Of a DNA stretch of 64,000 bases, positions 27,740 to 36,418 are shown piece after piece. Every line of letters begins with the position of its first letter. Position 1 is the stretch's first letter. The stretch is taken from positions 57,844-121,843 of the forward strand of contig JAIXPX010000047.1 in the NCBI GenBank assembly GCA_027486035.1, given 5' to 3'. A program made the position numbers and the translations under genes. Source of the DNA: Erythrobacteraceae bacterium. Its GTDB lineage: Bacteria > Pseudomonadota > Alphaproteobacteria > Sphingomonadales > Sphingomonadaceae. The notes beneath the pieces were generated by a model. It searched no databases and was not told the DNA's origin. It saw only the letters and a list, made by a program, of their open reading frames with translations.

Positions 27740-29425
27740 ATGAGTGACCTAGCCTTGAACCAATGGATCGTGATCGCGCGCGACAGCCTCGGTGCCGCGC
27801 GGCAATATGCGCAAGACGTGCGCGCGGCGACGGCGGAGCTCGTGGCACCCGGCGGCGTGCCCGATGCGCGTCTGATGACCCGCGAGCAGCACCGCGTCCA
27901 CGGCTATGCGTGGGTGGCCGCGAGCATCGCCGCGCTCGAGGCGACGCTCGACTGGGCGGTGCGCGCCGAGGGTGCAGGGCGCTTCGGCGCGGCCGAGGCA
28001 TTGGTGCTGCGGATCGGTTTCGGCGAATACCTCGCCCAGATCGCCAGCGGGCTGCCGATGAGCGCGAACGAGGTGGTGCGCCCCGCCGCGCTCGGCACCG
28101 CCGCCGAGGCGCAGGCCTTTGCCGCGCACCCGGCGGTCGCGCGTCTGCTGGGCGAGGGCAGCACGCCCGAGACGCGGGCGCGGCTCGCCGCCTTGCTGGC
28201 TGAGGGCGCGCGGCCCGACGAGGGGCTGGGTGACGAATCGCTCGACCTCATGCGCGACCAGATGCGCGCCTTCACACAGGGGGCGATCACGCCCCACGCC
28301 CATGCATGGCACCTGGCCGACGCCCTGATCCCCGACAGCGTGATTGCCGAGATGGCCGCGCTCGGCGTGTTCGGCGTGTGCATCCCCGAGGCGCACGGCG
28401 GCCTCGGCCTCGGCAAGCTGGCGATGGCCGTGGTCTCCGAGGAACTCTCGCGCGGGTGGATCTGCGCCGGCAGCCTCGGCACCCGATCGGAGATCGCGGG
28501 CGAGCTGATCGCGGCCAACGGAACGGCAGAACAGAAGGCGCGGTGGCTGCCGCGCATCGCCGACGGGTCGTGCCTGCCAACCGCGGTCTTTACCGAGCCC
28601 GACACCGGCTCCGATCTCGCCGCGGTGCGCACCCGCGCCGCGCGCCAGAGCGACGGGAGCTGGCAGGTGACGGGGGCGAAGACCTGGATCACCCACGCCG
28701 CCCGCGCCGATCTCATGACCATGCTGGTGCGCACTGATGCCTCGGTCCCGGGCTATGGCGGCCTCTCGATGCTGCTGGCGGAAAAGACCCGCGGCAGCGA
28801 TGCCGAGCCCTTCCCCGATGCCGGGATCGAGGGCAGCGAGATCGCGGTGCTCGGCTATCGCGGCATGAAGGAATATGCGCTCGGGCTCGATGGCTTCGCG
28901 GTCGCGGCGGACGGCCTGCTCGGCGGGCGCGAGGGGCAGGGTTTCAAGCAGCTGATGCGCACCTTCGAGGGCGCCCGCATCCAGACCGCCGCGCGCGCGG
29001 TGGGCGTGGCGTGGAACGCTTTCGACCTGGCGCTCGACTATGCGCTGGGCCGCAAGCAGTTCGGCGAGGCCCTGGTCGGGTTCCCGCGGGTGGCCGACAA
29101 GCTGGCTCTCATGGCGGCCGAGATCGTCATGGCGCGCGAGCTGACCTATGCCGCTGCCCGCGCCAAGGATGCGGGCACGCGCTGCGATATCGAGGCGGGG
29201 ATGGCCAAGCTGCTTGCCGCACGGGTGGCGTGGAGCGCCGCCGACAATGCCGTGCAGATCCATGGCGGCAATGGCTATGCGCTCGAATATCCGGTCAGCC
29301 GGGTGCTGTGCGATGCGCGGATTCTCAACATCTTCGAAGGCGCGGCCGAGATCCAGGCGCAGGTGATCGGGCGCGGGCTGCTGGCGGGGCAGGGACAGGC
29401 CCGGAACCCGGAATCCACAGCTTAG
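27740..29425 (+). CDS. Long-form acyl-CoA dehydrogenase (methylsuccinyl-CoA dehydrogenase-like)
   Basis: 561 residues from the ATG at 27740. About 170 extra helical residues precede a complete acyl-CoA dehydrogenase: [62 protein letters not shown] and the base segment [10 protein letters not shown] with Glu. This length and N-terminal extension are what is known for (2S)-methylsuccinyl-CoA dehydrogenase of the ethylmalonyl-CoA pathway; that assignment is a suggestion. No other pathway gene is in the window. It is flavin-dependent and cytoplasmic. Confidence 0.85.
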   Translation: MSDLALNQWIVIARDSLGAARQYAQDVRAATAELVAPGGVPDARLMTREQHRVHGYAWVAASIAALEATLDWAVRAEGAGRFGAAEALVLRIGFGEYLAQIASGLPMSANEVVRPAALGTAAEAQAFAAHPAVARLLGEGSTPETRARLAALLAEGARPDEGLGDESLDLMRDQMRAFTQGAITPHAHAWHLADALIPDSVIAEMAALGVFGVCIPEAHGGLGLGKLAMAVVSEELSRGWICAGSLGTRSEIAGELIAANGTAEQKARWLPRIADGSCLPTAVFTEPDTGSDLAAVRTRAARQSDGSWQVTGAKTWITHAARADLMTMLVRTDASVPGYGGLSMLLAEKTRGSDAEPFPDAGIEGSEIAVLGYRGMKEYALGLDGFAVAADGLLGGREGQGFKQLMRTFEGARIQTAARAVGVAWNAFDLALDYALGRKQFGEALVGFPRVADKLALMAAEIVMARELTYAAARAKDAGTRCDIEAGMAKLLAARVAWSAADNAVQIHGGNGYALEYPVSRVLCDARILNIFEGAAEIQAQVIGRGLLAGQGQARNPESTA

Positions 29426-29435
29426 TGCGCAGAAC

Positions 29436-29897
29436 CTAGATCACCCGCCGGGCCCGGTGATCGGGCACGGCCGCGCGCCGGGGATTGAGGATCGCCGCAT
29501 CCTCGAGCGCGACATGGCGCGGACCGTCGGCCCGCGGCGCGATCAGGCGGGTGACGCGGCGCACCAGCTCGACCGGGATGAAGGGCTTGCTGAAGAAGTC
29601 CTGCGCTCCGGTATAGAGCGCCCGGACGCGGTCGTCCTCGCCGCGCATGGAGGTGAACATCATCACCGGCAGATCATCGAGCTGGGGATTGCGGCGGATG
29701 CGGCGCAGCAGGGTCATGCCGGATTCGCCGGGCATCCCCTGGTCGAGCAGCAGCAGGTCGGGGCGCTTCCTGAGCACGCAGTCCCACGCCGCCGCCGCGC
29801 TGGTGACCCAGCCGCAGGCGTGGCCGGCATCGATCAGCAGGTCGCTGACCAGTTCGGCGATCAGTTCGTCATCATCGGCAATCAGGATGCAGGCCAT
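29436..29897 (-). CDS. Single-domain response regulator
   Basis: 153 residues from the ATG at 29897. Receiver features are all present: acidic DDD at residues 8-10, the phospho-acceptor in LLLLDQGMPG, a Thr in MMFTSM and the Lys in FFSKPF. About 30 C-terminal residues (RADGPRHVALEDAAILNPRR) carry no output domain. It therefore signals by protein contact, as CheY- or DivK-like proteins do. No histidine kinase is adjacent. It is convergent with the acyl-CoA dehydrogenase gene (10 bases apart). Confidence 0.87.
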   Translation of the reverse strand: MACILIADDDELIAELVSDLLIDAGHACGWVTSAAAAWDCVLRKRPDLLLLDQGMPGESGMTLLRRIRRNPQLDDLPVMMFTSMRGEDDRVRALYTGAQDFFSKPFIPVELVRRVTRLIAPRADGPRHVALEDAAILNPRRAAVPDHRARRVI

Positions 29898-30052
29898 TGC
29901 AGGGGGGCTGTGTGGTTGTCGGCCGGTCCGCTCTGGGCCCGCGAATGTGGCACCGGCCTTGGCCGACCCCCTCGCATTCGCCCCTAGCCCCGGACCACAC
30001 CCGGGCCGGCCCCCTCTGGACCCGCGCCAGAGGGGCGCTAAGGGTCGTCGCC

Positions 30053-30868
30053 ATGACCAGTGATTCTCCCGAGGCCCTATCCGGCAGCGCCCGCGCGGGC
30101 CCGTTCTATGTGACGCAGGGCATTCATAACCTCCGCGATTATGGCGGCTACGCGGCTTTTGGCGGCGGGCGGGTGAAGAACGGCCTTCTGTTCCGCTCGG
30201 GCCAGCACATGGAAGCCTCCGAGGCCGATCTGGCGCTGATCCACGCGCTCGACATCCGCACCGTGATCGACCTGCGCGGGACGAGCGAGCGCAGCGGCTT
30301 TCCGTGCAGACGCCATCCGAACTTCGCCGCACAAGTGATTGCCTATGATGGCGAAACCAGCAACTCCCCGCCGCACGAGGGCGGCGGCGGCACGGTGGTG
30401 ATGACCCCGCAGAAGGCGCGAGAGCGGATGCTGGCGGTCTATACCCGGATGCCCGTCAACCCGGCGATGATCTGGGTGTTCCGCGCCTATTTCAAGGCGC
30501 TCGACGAAGGCGAGGGCGGCAGCCTCGTCCATTGCTTTGCCGGCAAGGACCGCACCGGCATCGCCGCCAGCCTGCTGCTCCATGTGCTGGGCGTTCACCC
30601 CGACGACATCAGGGCCGAATTCCTGCTCACCAATGCCGCGCCCACCCGCGCCATCCTCGAGCGCCAGTCCCTGCCGCGCATGGAAGCGCATTACGGCGCC
30701 ATCGATCCCGAGGCGCTGCACAATCTCATGGGCGTTCTTCCTGATTATCTCGACACTTATCTTGCAAAGGTGAGAGAGGATCACGGCTCGCTCGATGCCT
30801 ATCTGGAGCAGGTATTAGGTGTGGACGGCGCGCGAAAAGAGCGTCTCAGGGCCCGACTGGTGGCGTGA
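30053..30868 (+). CDS. Tyrosine-protein phosphatase (PF13350-type)
   Basis: 271 residues from the ATG at 30053; the frame is open further upstream but without homologous content. The family start is visible (GIHNLRDYGGY), followed by KNGLLFRSGQH, TVIDLRGTSER, and the catalytic P-loop HCFAGKDRTGIAA (Cys and Arg of CX5R). Such enzymes dephosphorylate phosphotyrosine or phosphoinositide-like substrates; in bacteria most targets are unknown. A poly-Gly/His insert (NSPPHEGGGGT) lies between the strands. The stop is 55 bases before trxB. Confidence 0.9.
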   Translation: MTSDSPEALSGSARAGPFYVTQGIHNLRDYGGYAAFGGGRVKNGLLFRSGQHMEASEADLALIHALDIRTVIDLRGTSERSGFPCRRHPNFAAQVIAYDGETSNSPPHEGGGGTVVMTPQKARERMLAVYTRMPVNPAMIWVFRAYFKALDEGEGGSLVHCFAGKDRTGIAASLLLHVLGVHPDDIRAEFLLTNAAPTRAILERQSLPRMEAHYGAIDPEALHNLMGVLPDYLDTYLAKVREDHGSLDAYLEQVLGVDGARKERLRARLVA

Positions 30869-30923
30869 CAATCGCGCCGGAACGCCCCATATCCCACCCC
30901 TGAATTTCCACTGAGGCACACCC

Positions 30924-31892
30924 ATGGCGACCCACACCACCAAGATGCTGATCATCGGCTCCGGCCCGGCGGGCTATTCCGCCGCGATCTACGCCGCGCG
31001 CGCCATGCTCGCGCCGATCGTGGTGCAGGGTCTCCAGCCCGGCGGCCAGCTCACCATCACCACCGATGTCGAGAACTACCCCGGTTTCCGCGACGTGGTG
31101 CAGGGCCCGTGGCTGATGGAGGAAATGCGCGCCCAGGCCGAGCATGTCGGCACGCGCATGATCTGGGACACGATCGTCTCGGTCGACCTTGAAAACGGCT
31201 CGCCCTTCCGCGCCATCGGCGACAGCGGCGACGAATATATCGCCGATTGCGTGGTGATCTGCACCGGTGCGCAGGCCAAGTGGCTGGGCGTGCCGGGCGA
31301 GATGGCATTGGGCGGCAAGGGCGTTTCGGCCTGTGCGACCTGCGACGGGTTTTTCTACCGCGGCAAGCGCGTGGCGGTGATCGGCGGCGGCAACACCGCC
31401 GTGGAAGAGGCGCTCTATCTTACCAACCACTCCGACAACGTGACCCTCGTCCACCGCCGCGACAGCTTGCGCGCCGAGAAGATCCTGCAGGAGCGGCTCT
31501 TCGCCAATCCCAAGATCACCGTGCTCTGGAACAAGGCGGTCGACAGCTTCGAGGCGGGGGCCAACGGCCTCCTCCATCACCTCGCGCTGACCGACACCGT
31601 GACGGGCGAGGCAAGCACGCTCGAGGTCGACGGGGCCTTCGTCGCCATCGGCCATGCACCCGCCACCTCGCTGTTCACGGGCAAGCTGCCGATGGACGAG
31701 AGCGGCTACCTGCTCACCGAGCCCGGCACGCCCAAGACCGCGATCCCCGGGGTCTTTGCGGCGGGAGACGTCACCGATCATGTCTATCGCCAGGCGGTGA
31801 CGGCGGCGGGGATGGGCTGCATGGCCGCATTGGACGCCGAACGCTACCTCGCCGCGCGCGCCCATGAAGTGCAGGCCGAGGCGGCGGAGTAG
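30924..31892 (+). CDS. trxB: Thioredoxin-disulfide reductase
   Basis: 322 residues, the usual length. The FAD site GSGPAGYSAAIYAARA is at the N-terminus, the redox centre is CATC (in SACATCDGFFY), the NADPH site is GGGNTAVEEALYL, and a second FAD motif is VFAAGDVTDHVYRQAVTAAGMGCMAALDAE. It reduces thioredoxin with NADPH in the cytoplasm, supporting ribonucleotide reduction and oxidative-stress defence. A strong hairpin follows the stop. Confidence 0.97.
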   Translation: MATHTTKMLIIGSGPAGYSAAIYAARAMLAPIVVQGLQPGGQLTITTDVENYPGFRDVVQGPWLMEEMRAQAEHVGTRMIWDTIVSVDLENGSPFRAIGDSGDEYIADCVVICTGAQAKWLGVPGEMALGGKGVSACATCDGFFYRGKRVAVIGGGNTAVEEALYLTNHSDNVTLVHRRDSLRAEKILQERLFANPKITVLWNKAVDSFEAGANGLLHHLALTDTVTGEASTLEVDGAFVAIGHAPATSLFTGKLPMDESGYLLTEPGTPKTAIPGVFAAGDVTDHVYRQAVTAAGMGCMAALDAERYLAARAHEVQAEAAE

Positions 31893-31901
31893 CTTCGCAA
31901 G

Positions 31902-31949
31902 AGCCCACCCCCGGCCCCTCCCGCAAGCGGGAGGGGCCGGGGGTGGGCT
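31902..31949. terminator. Long GC hairpin after trxB
   Basis: A 23-bp perfect stem (31902-31924 with 31927-31949) closes a 2-base loop and is followed by TTTCTC. It can serve both trxB and the convergent MAPEG gene. The CCTCCCGC/GCGGGAGG core also occurs at 63489-63510, so it belongs to a dispersed palindrome family. Confidence 0.75.
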
Positions 31950-31958
31950 TTCTCGCCT

Positions 31959-32399
31959 TTACCCTTGCGCGTGGAACACCGCGATCCCTGCATGCAGGAT
32001 CAGCGCCATCAGCGCGAGGCTCGACAGCGCGAACAGGGCAAAGCGCACCGCCACCCTGTTCCATGTCGCCTGCACGATCGAGTGCAGCACCCGGAGGGCG
32101 ACATAGGCCCAGGCGATGGTGGTGTTCAGCCCGTCGCCGGTGCCGGTGATCGCCAGCACCAGCGCCACCGCGTAGAACAGCGTCGGTGCTTCGTGGAGGT
32201 GGTTGTAGTTGTCCGCCTTCCAGCTGACATTGTCGGGCAGCAGCGCCCGCAGGCTCGATCCCTCGCCGCCGACGAGATTCTTGGCATCGATCCCGGCTTT
32301 GGTCATCGCCGGGATGCGGGTGGCATACATCCACACCCACATCACCATTGTCCACGCCAGCAGCGCGACGACGGGCTTGAGGATTTCCATTCCGATCAT
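31959..32399 (-). CDS. MAPEG-family membrane protein (copy 1)
   Basis: 146 residues with four hydrophobic segments (LLAWTMVMWVWMYA; FYAVALVLAITG; AWAYVALRVLHSIVQ; FALFALSSLALMALILHAG). The helix-3 motif AYVALRVLHS and upstream DNYNHLHEAPTLFY match MAPEG proteins, the microsomal glutathione transferase/FLAP superfamily. The bacterial function is unknown; inner membrane. It is the downstream member of a tandem pair with copy 2, 33 bases away. Confidence 0.85.
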   Translation of the reverse strand: MIGMEILKPVVALLAWTMVMWVWMYATRIPAMTKAGIDAKNLVGGEGSSLRALLPDNVSWKADNYNHLHEAPTLFYAVALVLAITGTGDGLNTTIAWAYVALRVLHSIVQATWNRVAVRFALFALSSLALMALILHAGIAVFHAQG

Positions 32400-32432
32400 T
32401 GTCTTGTTCCCCCTGTGTGAAACCGAATTGCG

Positions 32433-32879
32433 TCAGGCCGGCAGGGCCGAAGGATCGGCCAGCAGCGTGGCCATGGCGGCGCGGATCGCCAGCGCCACGA
32501 GCGCGAAGGTGCTGAGCATGAACAGCACGAAGCGCACCGGCACCCGGTTGACCGTCGCCTGCCAGATCGAATGCGCGATCCTGAGCGCGACATAGGTCCA
32601 GGCCAGGGCCACATCGATGGCACCCGCACCCATGATCGCGAGGATCACCACCGCCGGGTAGAACACCGTCGGCTGCTCCATGAGGTGCGAATAATTGTGC
32701 GCCGGCCAGTTGATGCGCGGCTCGACCATATCTTCGAGATCCTGCCCGCGCGCGCCCGGGCGCTCCATCGTCGCCCCGGCCTTGCGCAAGGCGGGCAGAC
32801 GCACGCCCACCGTCCAGAACAGCATCACCATCGACCATGCCACCAGCACGGCGGCGGGCGCGAGCATTTGCGCTTGCAT
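32433..32879 (-). CDS. MAPEG-family membrane protein (copy 2)
   Basis: 148 residues from the ATG at 32879. The layout is the same as copy 1 (HNYSHLMEQPTVFYPAVVILA; AWTYVALRIAHSIWQATVNRVPVRFVLFMLS), so the pair came from a duplication. It has an extra loop (RPGARGQDLEDMVEP) after the first helix. Both copies are four-helix inner-membrane proteins; they could form homo- or hetero-trimers as MAPEG proteins do (inference). Substrate unknown. Confidence 0.85.
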   Translation of the reverse strand: MQAQMLAPAAVLVAWSMVMLFWTVGVRLPALRKAGATMERPGARGQDLEDMVEPRINWPAHNYSHLMEQPTVFYPAVVILAIMGAGAIDVALAWTYVALRIAHSIWQATVNRVPVRFVLFMLSTFALVALAIRAAMATLLADPSALPA

Positions 32880-33090
32880 GTGAATTGATCCCCTTTGCGA
32901 CCCTGTCTTGTCCGACAAGCTGCAAGAGCGCGAATGGATTGTCAAACGCAACCCATTTGCGCTTGGGCACGGCGGGGAAGGCCTGGGGTGTCGATGCAAG
33001 GCCCGCCTTGTCGCTTCCAGACGCGCTCCTGACCCCCCTCAGGCGCGTTCAGGCCCCATCCAGACCCCTGCCAGGCCTGTCCTGCGGCGA

Positions 33091-33106
33091 TGTTTCGCGT
33101 GAAACA
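33091..33106. promoter_or_regulatory. parS-like ParB binding site
   Basis: TGTTTCGCGTGAAACA matches the bacterial parS consensus TGTTTCACGTGAAACA at 15 of 16 positions, with the only change at the centre. It sits 7 bases beyond the HerA-like gene's stop, in the gap before the MAPEG pair. Chromosomal parS sites usually cluster near the replication origin. Confidence 0.7.
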
Positions 33107-33112
33107 TTCGCC

Positions 33113-34630
33113 TCACGCCGCTTCGGGAAGGGCCGGAACCGAGATGCTGCGCTCGCCGCCGAAATCCTCGCGCACCACGATCCGGCCCTGCCGTTCAAGG
33201 TGATCGAGCAGGCGGCGCACGCGGCTCGGGGAGGCGCTGCCATAGAGGCGGCCAAGCTCCGCCTCGTCGGGCATCGGCCTGCCGGTGCTGGCGGCGATCA
33301 GGATCGCCAGATAGGGGGCAAGCAGGTCGTCCTCGACGCCCTCGGCCGCGCGCTCGATCCCCGCGCGGGCCTCGGCGCCTAGCCGGTCGAGCCCGGTCAC
33401 GGCAAAGGCGAACATGCGGCGGAAGCGGGCGAGATCGACATGGGCCGAGGCCACGCGGTGCTGGCGGCAGCGGATCGCGAAATCGCGGAACAGGGTGGCG
33501 GCCGGGCGGAAGGTCGCGCCCTCGGCCAGGGCAAGCTCGCGCACCACGCTCTCGCAATCGCAGGCGCCTCCCGCCTCATCGCCGGGCTCTGCCTGAAGGG
33601 GGCCATCCGCAGCGGGACGGGGCGGCGGGGCGAGGGCGGGCTCGGGCTCGGGCAGCGGAGCGGCGGGGGGCAGTTCGGGCAGGGCGCGCGGCGCGGCGAG
33701 AGCCTGTTCGACATCGGCTCGGGGCTGCGGCGGAGGCGGCGCGCGGCGGACGGGCTGGGGCTGGGCGGCGGCCTCGGTGAGGCGGTCGGTGAGCAGCGCC
33801 GCCATCGCGCCCTCGGCGGCCTCGGGAAGCGGGATCAGGCCCTGCCCGCTCCCGCGACCGGCGGTGCGCACCGCGCCGACATCGACCGCCACGGGCCGTC
33901 GGCTGATCGCCGGGCCGAGGCCGAGGAACTGCCCGCGCTGAAGGTCGCGGATGCGCTCCGCCTGCCGCCGGTCCATGCCGAGCAGGTCGGCGGCGCGTTG
34001 CATGTCGATGTCGAGGAAGGTGCGCCCCATCAGGAAGTTGGAGGCTTCGGCCGCGACGTTCTTGGCGAGCTTGGCAAGCCGCTGGGTGGCGACGATCCCG
34101 GCAAGGCCGCGCTTTCTTCCCCGGCACATCAGATTGGTCATCGCCGCGAGGGTCATGCGCCGTACCTCGTCGTTCATCTCCCCCGCAGCGGCAGGGGCGA
34201 ACATCTGCGCCTCGTCGACCACCACCAGCGCAGGGTACCAGTGCTCGCGCGGGGCATCGAACAGCGCGGTGAGGAACAGCGCGGCGCAGCGGATCTGCTG
34301 CTCGACCTCGAGCTCGTCGAGCGCCAGCACCACCGAGGCGCGGTGCTGGCGCACGCGCAGGGCCAGCGCCTCGATCTCGCGCGGGGAGAAAGCGGCAGCG
34401 TCGATCACCACGTGGCCGAAGGCATCGGCGAGGGTGACGAAATCGCCCTCGGGATCGATCACGATCTGCTGCACCAGCCCGGCGCATTCCTCGAGCAGGC
34501 GGCGCAGAAGGTGCGATTTGCCGGAGCCCGAATTGCCCTGCACCAGCAGGCGCGTGGCGAGGAGCTCGGCGAGGTCGATGCCGATGCTCTGCCCGTCTGG
34601 CCCGCGCCCTATGTCGATCCGTCCGCTCAC
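33113..34630 (-). CDS. HerA-like FtsK/HerA-family ATPase
   Basis: 505 residues from a GTG at 34630. Walker A is GNSGSGKSHLLRRLLEE at about residues 33-49, Walker B is ALVVVDEAQMFAP, and VATQRLAKLAKNVAAEASNFLMGRTF is the HerA-type sensor/arginine region. A proline- and alanine-rich linker (about residues 290-350) leads to a C-terminal helical part with a winged-helix-like end (GSASPSRVRRLLDHLERQGRIVVRED). HerA proteins are hexameric DNA translocases, usually with the nuclease NurA, which is not adjacent. A role in DNA processing or phage exclusion is possible. The neighbouring parS-like site is notable. Confidence 0.82.
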   Translation of the reverse strand: MSGRIDIGRGPDGQSIGIDLAELLATRLLVQGNSGSGKSHLLRRLLEECAGLVQQIVIDPEGDFVTLADAFGHVVIDAAAFSPREIEALALRVRQHRASVVLALDELEVEQQIRCAALFLTALFDAPREHWYPALVVVDEAQMFAPAAAGEMNDEVRRMTLAAMTNLMCRGRKRGLAGIVATQRLAKLAKNVAAEASNFLMGRTFLDIDMQRAADLLGMDRRQAERIRDLQRGQFLGLGPAISRRPVAVDVGAVRTAGRGSGQGLIPLPEAAEGAMAALLTDRLTEAAAQPQPVRRAPPPPQPRADVEQALAAPRALPELPPAAPLPEPEPALAPPPRPAADGPLQAEPGDEAGGACDCESVVRELALAEGATFRPAATLFRDFAIRCRQHRVASAHVDLARFRRMFAFAVTGLDRLGAEARAGIERAAEGVEDDLLAPYLAILIAASTGRPMPDEAELGRLYGSASPSRVRRLLDHLERQGRIVVREDFGGERSISVPALPEAA

Positions 34631-34996
34631 CGGCCCCGATTAGGCAGGCCTGCCTGCAAGGCATAGGCGCAGGCGCGAGTTTTCCAGCGATTTGGCGGCG
34701 GGCGGCACGCGCAGGCGGGCAGGAGGGGTGCAACCTCGGTTAGGGTGCCTGCCCCCGTGCCGGCACCGGAGGGCGCGCGCGACGGAGAGACGGCGGAGGC
34801 GGTGCTGGGTGAGGCCGGGAGGGGCTGAAACCGGGCACGACCGGACAGGCTTTTCACCCGTCTGTTCCGATGCCCATGGGCGCGCCGGACCGCACGTTGC
34901 TCTACATCCGCGCCATTGTCACCACGGCATCGGGCACCAGCAGCACCAACACGCAGCTGGTTTACCGCAACGCCGGTTACTGATGGTCGGGGAGGA
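34631..34996. other. 366-bp gap with a possible gene remnant
   Basis: No intact gene is seen. A plus-strand frame from 34813 to 34983 ends in IRAIVTTASGTSSTNTQLVYRNAGY and looks like the tail of a lost protein, but no family is recognised. Confidence 0.4.
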
Positions 34997-35071
34997 TGGC
35001 TGGGGCGGAAGGATTCGAACCTTCGCATGGCGGTACCAAAAACCGCTGCCTTACCGCTTGGCTACGCCCCA
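34997..35071 (-). tRNA. tRNA-Gln (anticodon TTG)
   Basis: The minus strand folds as a complete tRNA: acceptor TGGGGCG/CGCCCCA, D-arm GCC..GGC, anticodon stem GCGGT/ACCGC with loop TTTTGGT (anticodon TTG), T-arm GAAGG-TTCGAAT-CCTTC, discriminator G and an encoded CCA. No intron. Confidence 0.97.
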
Positions 35072-35154
35072 GCAAGAGCGGCGGTCTATAGCGGCTGAAT
35101 TGTGGATGTGAAGGGGGCGAAAGCACTGCTTTGCCCCCTTTTGCTGCGATATGT

Positions 35155-36012
35155 TCAGTCGAGCCGCTTGCCGGTGAAATCGGCCGCCGAGTGGCGCTCC
35201 TTGAGCTGGGCGTCCTCATCGCCCCAGACCTTGTTGACGATCCGCCCGCGCTGCACCGCAGGCCTTGCCGCGATCTCCTTCACCCAGCGCGCGACGTGGG
35301 TGTATTCGTCGATGCTCAGGAAGGTCTTCGCGTCATTGTAGATCGTGCCGGTGGTGAAGGGCGCAAGCCACGGGAAATTGGCAATGTCGGCGATGGTGTA
35401 TTCGTCCCCGGCCAGAAAGCGCGATTGGGCAAGCTGCTGGTCGGCGACGTCGAAGATGCGCTTGGTTTCCATCGCGTAGCGGTCGATCGCATATTCGATC
35501 TTTTCGGGCGCATAGGCATAGAAGTGCCCGAAACCGCCGCCCATGAAGGGGCCGCTCGCCACCTGCCAGAAGGTCCAGGACAAGACCTCGGCGCGCGCCT
35601 GCGGATCGGCGGGCAGGAACATCCCGAACTTTTCGGCGAGGTGCACGAGGATCGCCCCGCTTTCGAAGATGCGGAAGGGCTGCGGGCCCGAGCGGTCGAG
35701 CAGGGCGGGGATCTTCGAATTGGGGTTCACACCGACAAAGCCGCTGGTGAACTGCTCGCCGGCCGAGATGTTGACGGTCCACGCATCATATTCGGCCGCG
35801 CCGTGCCCGGCTTCGAGCAATTCCTCGAGCATGATCGTCACCTTCACCCCGTTGGGGGTGGCGAGCGAATAGAGCTGGAAGGGGTGATTGCCCACCGGCA
35901 GTTCCTGCTCCTCGCGCGCACCGGCGGTCGGGCGGTTGATCGTGGCGAAGCGGCCGCCGTTGACGGTGTCGGGGCTCCAGACCTTGGGCGGCACGTAGGG
36001 GGCATCGGCCAT
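35155..36012 (-). CDS. yghU: YghU-type glutathione S-transferase (disulfide-bond oxidoreductase)
   Basis: 285 residues from the ATG at 36012. An N-terminal extension (YVPPKVWSPDTVNGGRFATINRPTAG) is diagnostic of the YghU/YfcG nu-class group. The thioredoxin-like domain has GVKVTIMLEELLEAG and NPNSKIPALLD, with the ES of the glutathione site in RIFESGAILVHLAEK. The helical domain follows, with ADIANFPWL (N-capping box). These enzymes bind two glutathiones and reduce organic disulfides. Cytoplasmic; monocistronic by spacing. Confidence 0.9.
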   Translation of the reverse strand: MADAPYVPPKVWSPDTVNGGRFATINRPTAGAREEQELPVGNHPFQLYSLATPNGVKVTIMLEELLEAGHGAAEYDAWTVNISAGEQFTSGFVGVNPNSKIPALLDRSGPQPFRIFESGAILVHLAEKFGMFLPADPQARAEVLSWTFWQVASGPFMGGGFGHFYAYAPEKIEYAIDRYAMETKRIFDVADQQLAQSRFLAGDEYTIADIANFPWLAPFTTGTIYNDAKTFLSIDEYTHVARWVKEIAARPAVQRGRIVNKVWGDEDAQLKERHSAADFTGKRLD

Positions 36013-36128
36013 GCGGCATCTCCTTTGGGCGCAGACAAAGCGCGCGTGATCGTGAATGTCTAGCTGGCGCGGACAAGCGCGCATCGCAAGGCGGAACATC
36101 GCGCGGTCCGGGCCGCATTTCCTTGCCG

Positions 36129-36367
36129 ATGGAAAAGCTGGCCTATGTCGACGACGCCTTGCCCGGCATCACCCGCCAGCGGGCTGGCAAGGGCTGGGCC
36201 AAATCCACCCTGCCGTGATCGCGCGGATCGAAGGGCAGGAAGACTGGCGGGACAGCCTGAAGCTTCCCCGCCCCACGCGCTGGCTGACAGCGGCCGAGCG
36301 CGGCCTTATCGCCTTTCTGGCGGATTGCGGCACGGCGGGCGACATCATCCCTGACGAGACAGCCTAG
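36129..36367 (+). pseudogene. DNA topoisomerase IB remnant (head and tail only)
   Basis: The ATG at 36129 opens a 29-codon frame reading KLAYVDDALPGITRQRAGKGW, the invariant start of bacterial topoisomerase IB. It stops at 36216-36218. From about 36200, one frame over, the DNA reads IHPAVIARIEGQEDWRD and RWLTAAERGLIAFL, the expected last 50 residues of the same enzyme, ending at 36367. The roughly 250-residue middle, including the catalytic Tyr region, is missing. One internal deletion with a frameshift explains this (inference). Nonfunctional. Confidence 0.78.
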
Positions 36368-36418
36368 GCAGCGGCTCCCTCCCGCGTTATGCCGCCCCCA
36401 GCAGGAGATGCCGCGGCG

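Noticed and set aside
34692..35111. Plus-strand open frame running through tRNA-Gln
   Set aside because: It crosses a complete tRNA gene and has no domain.
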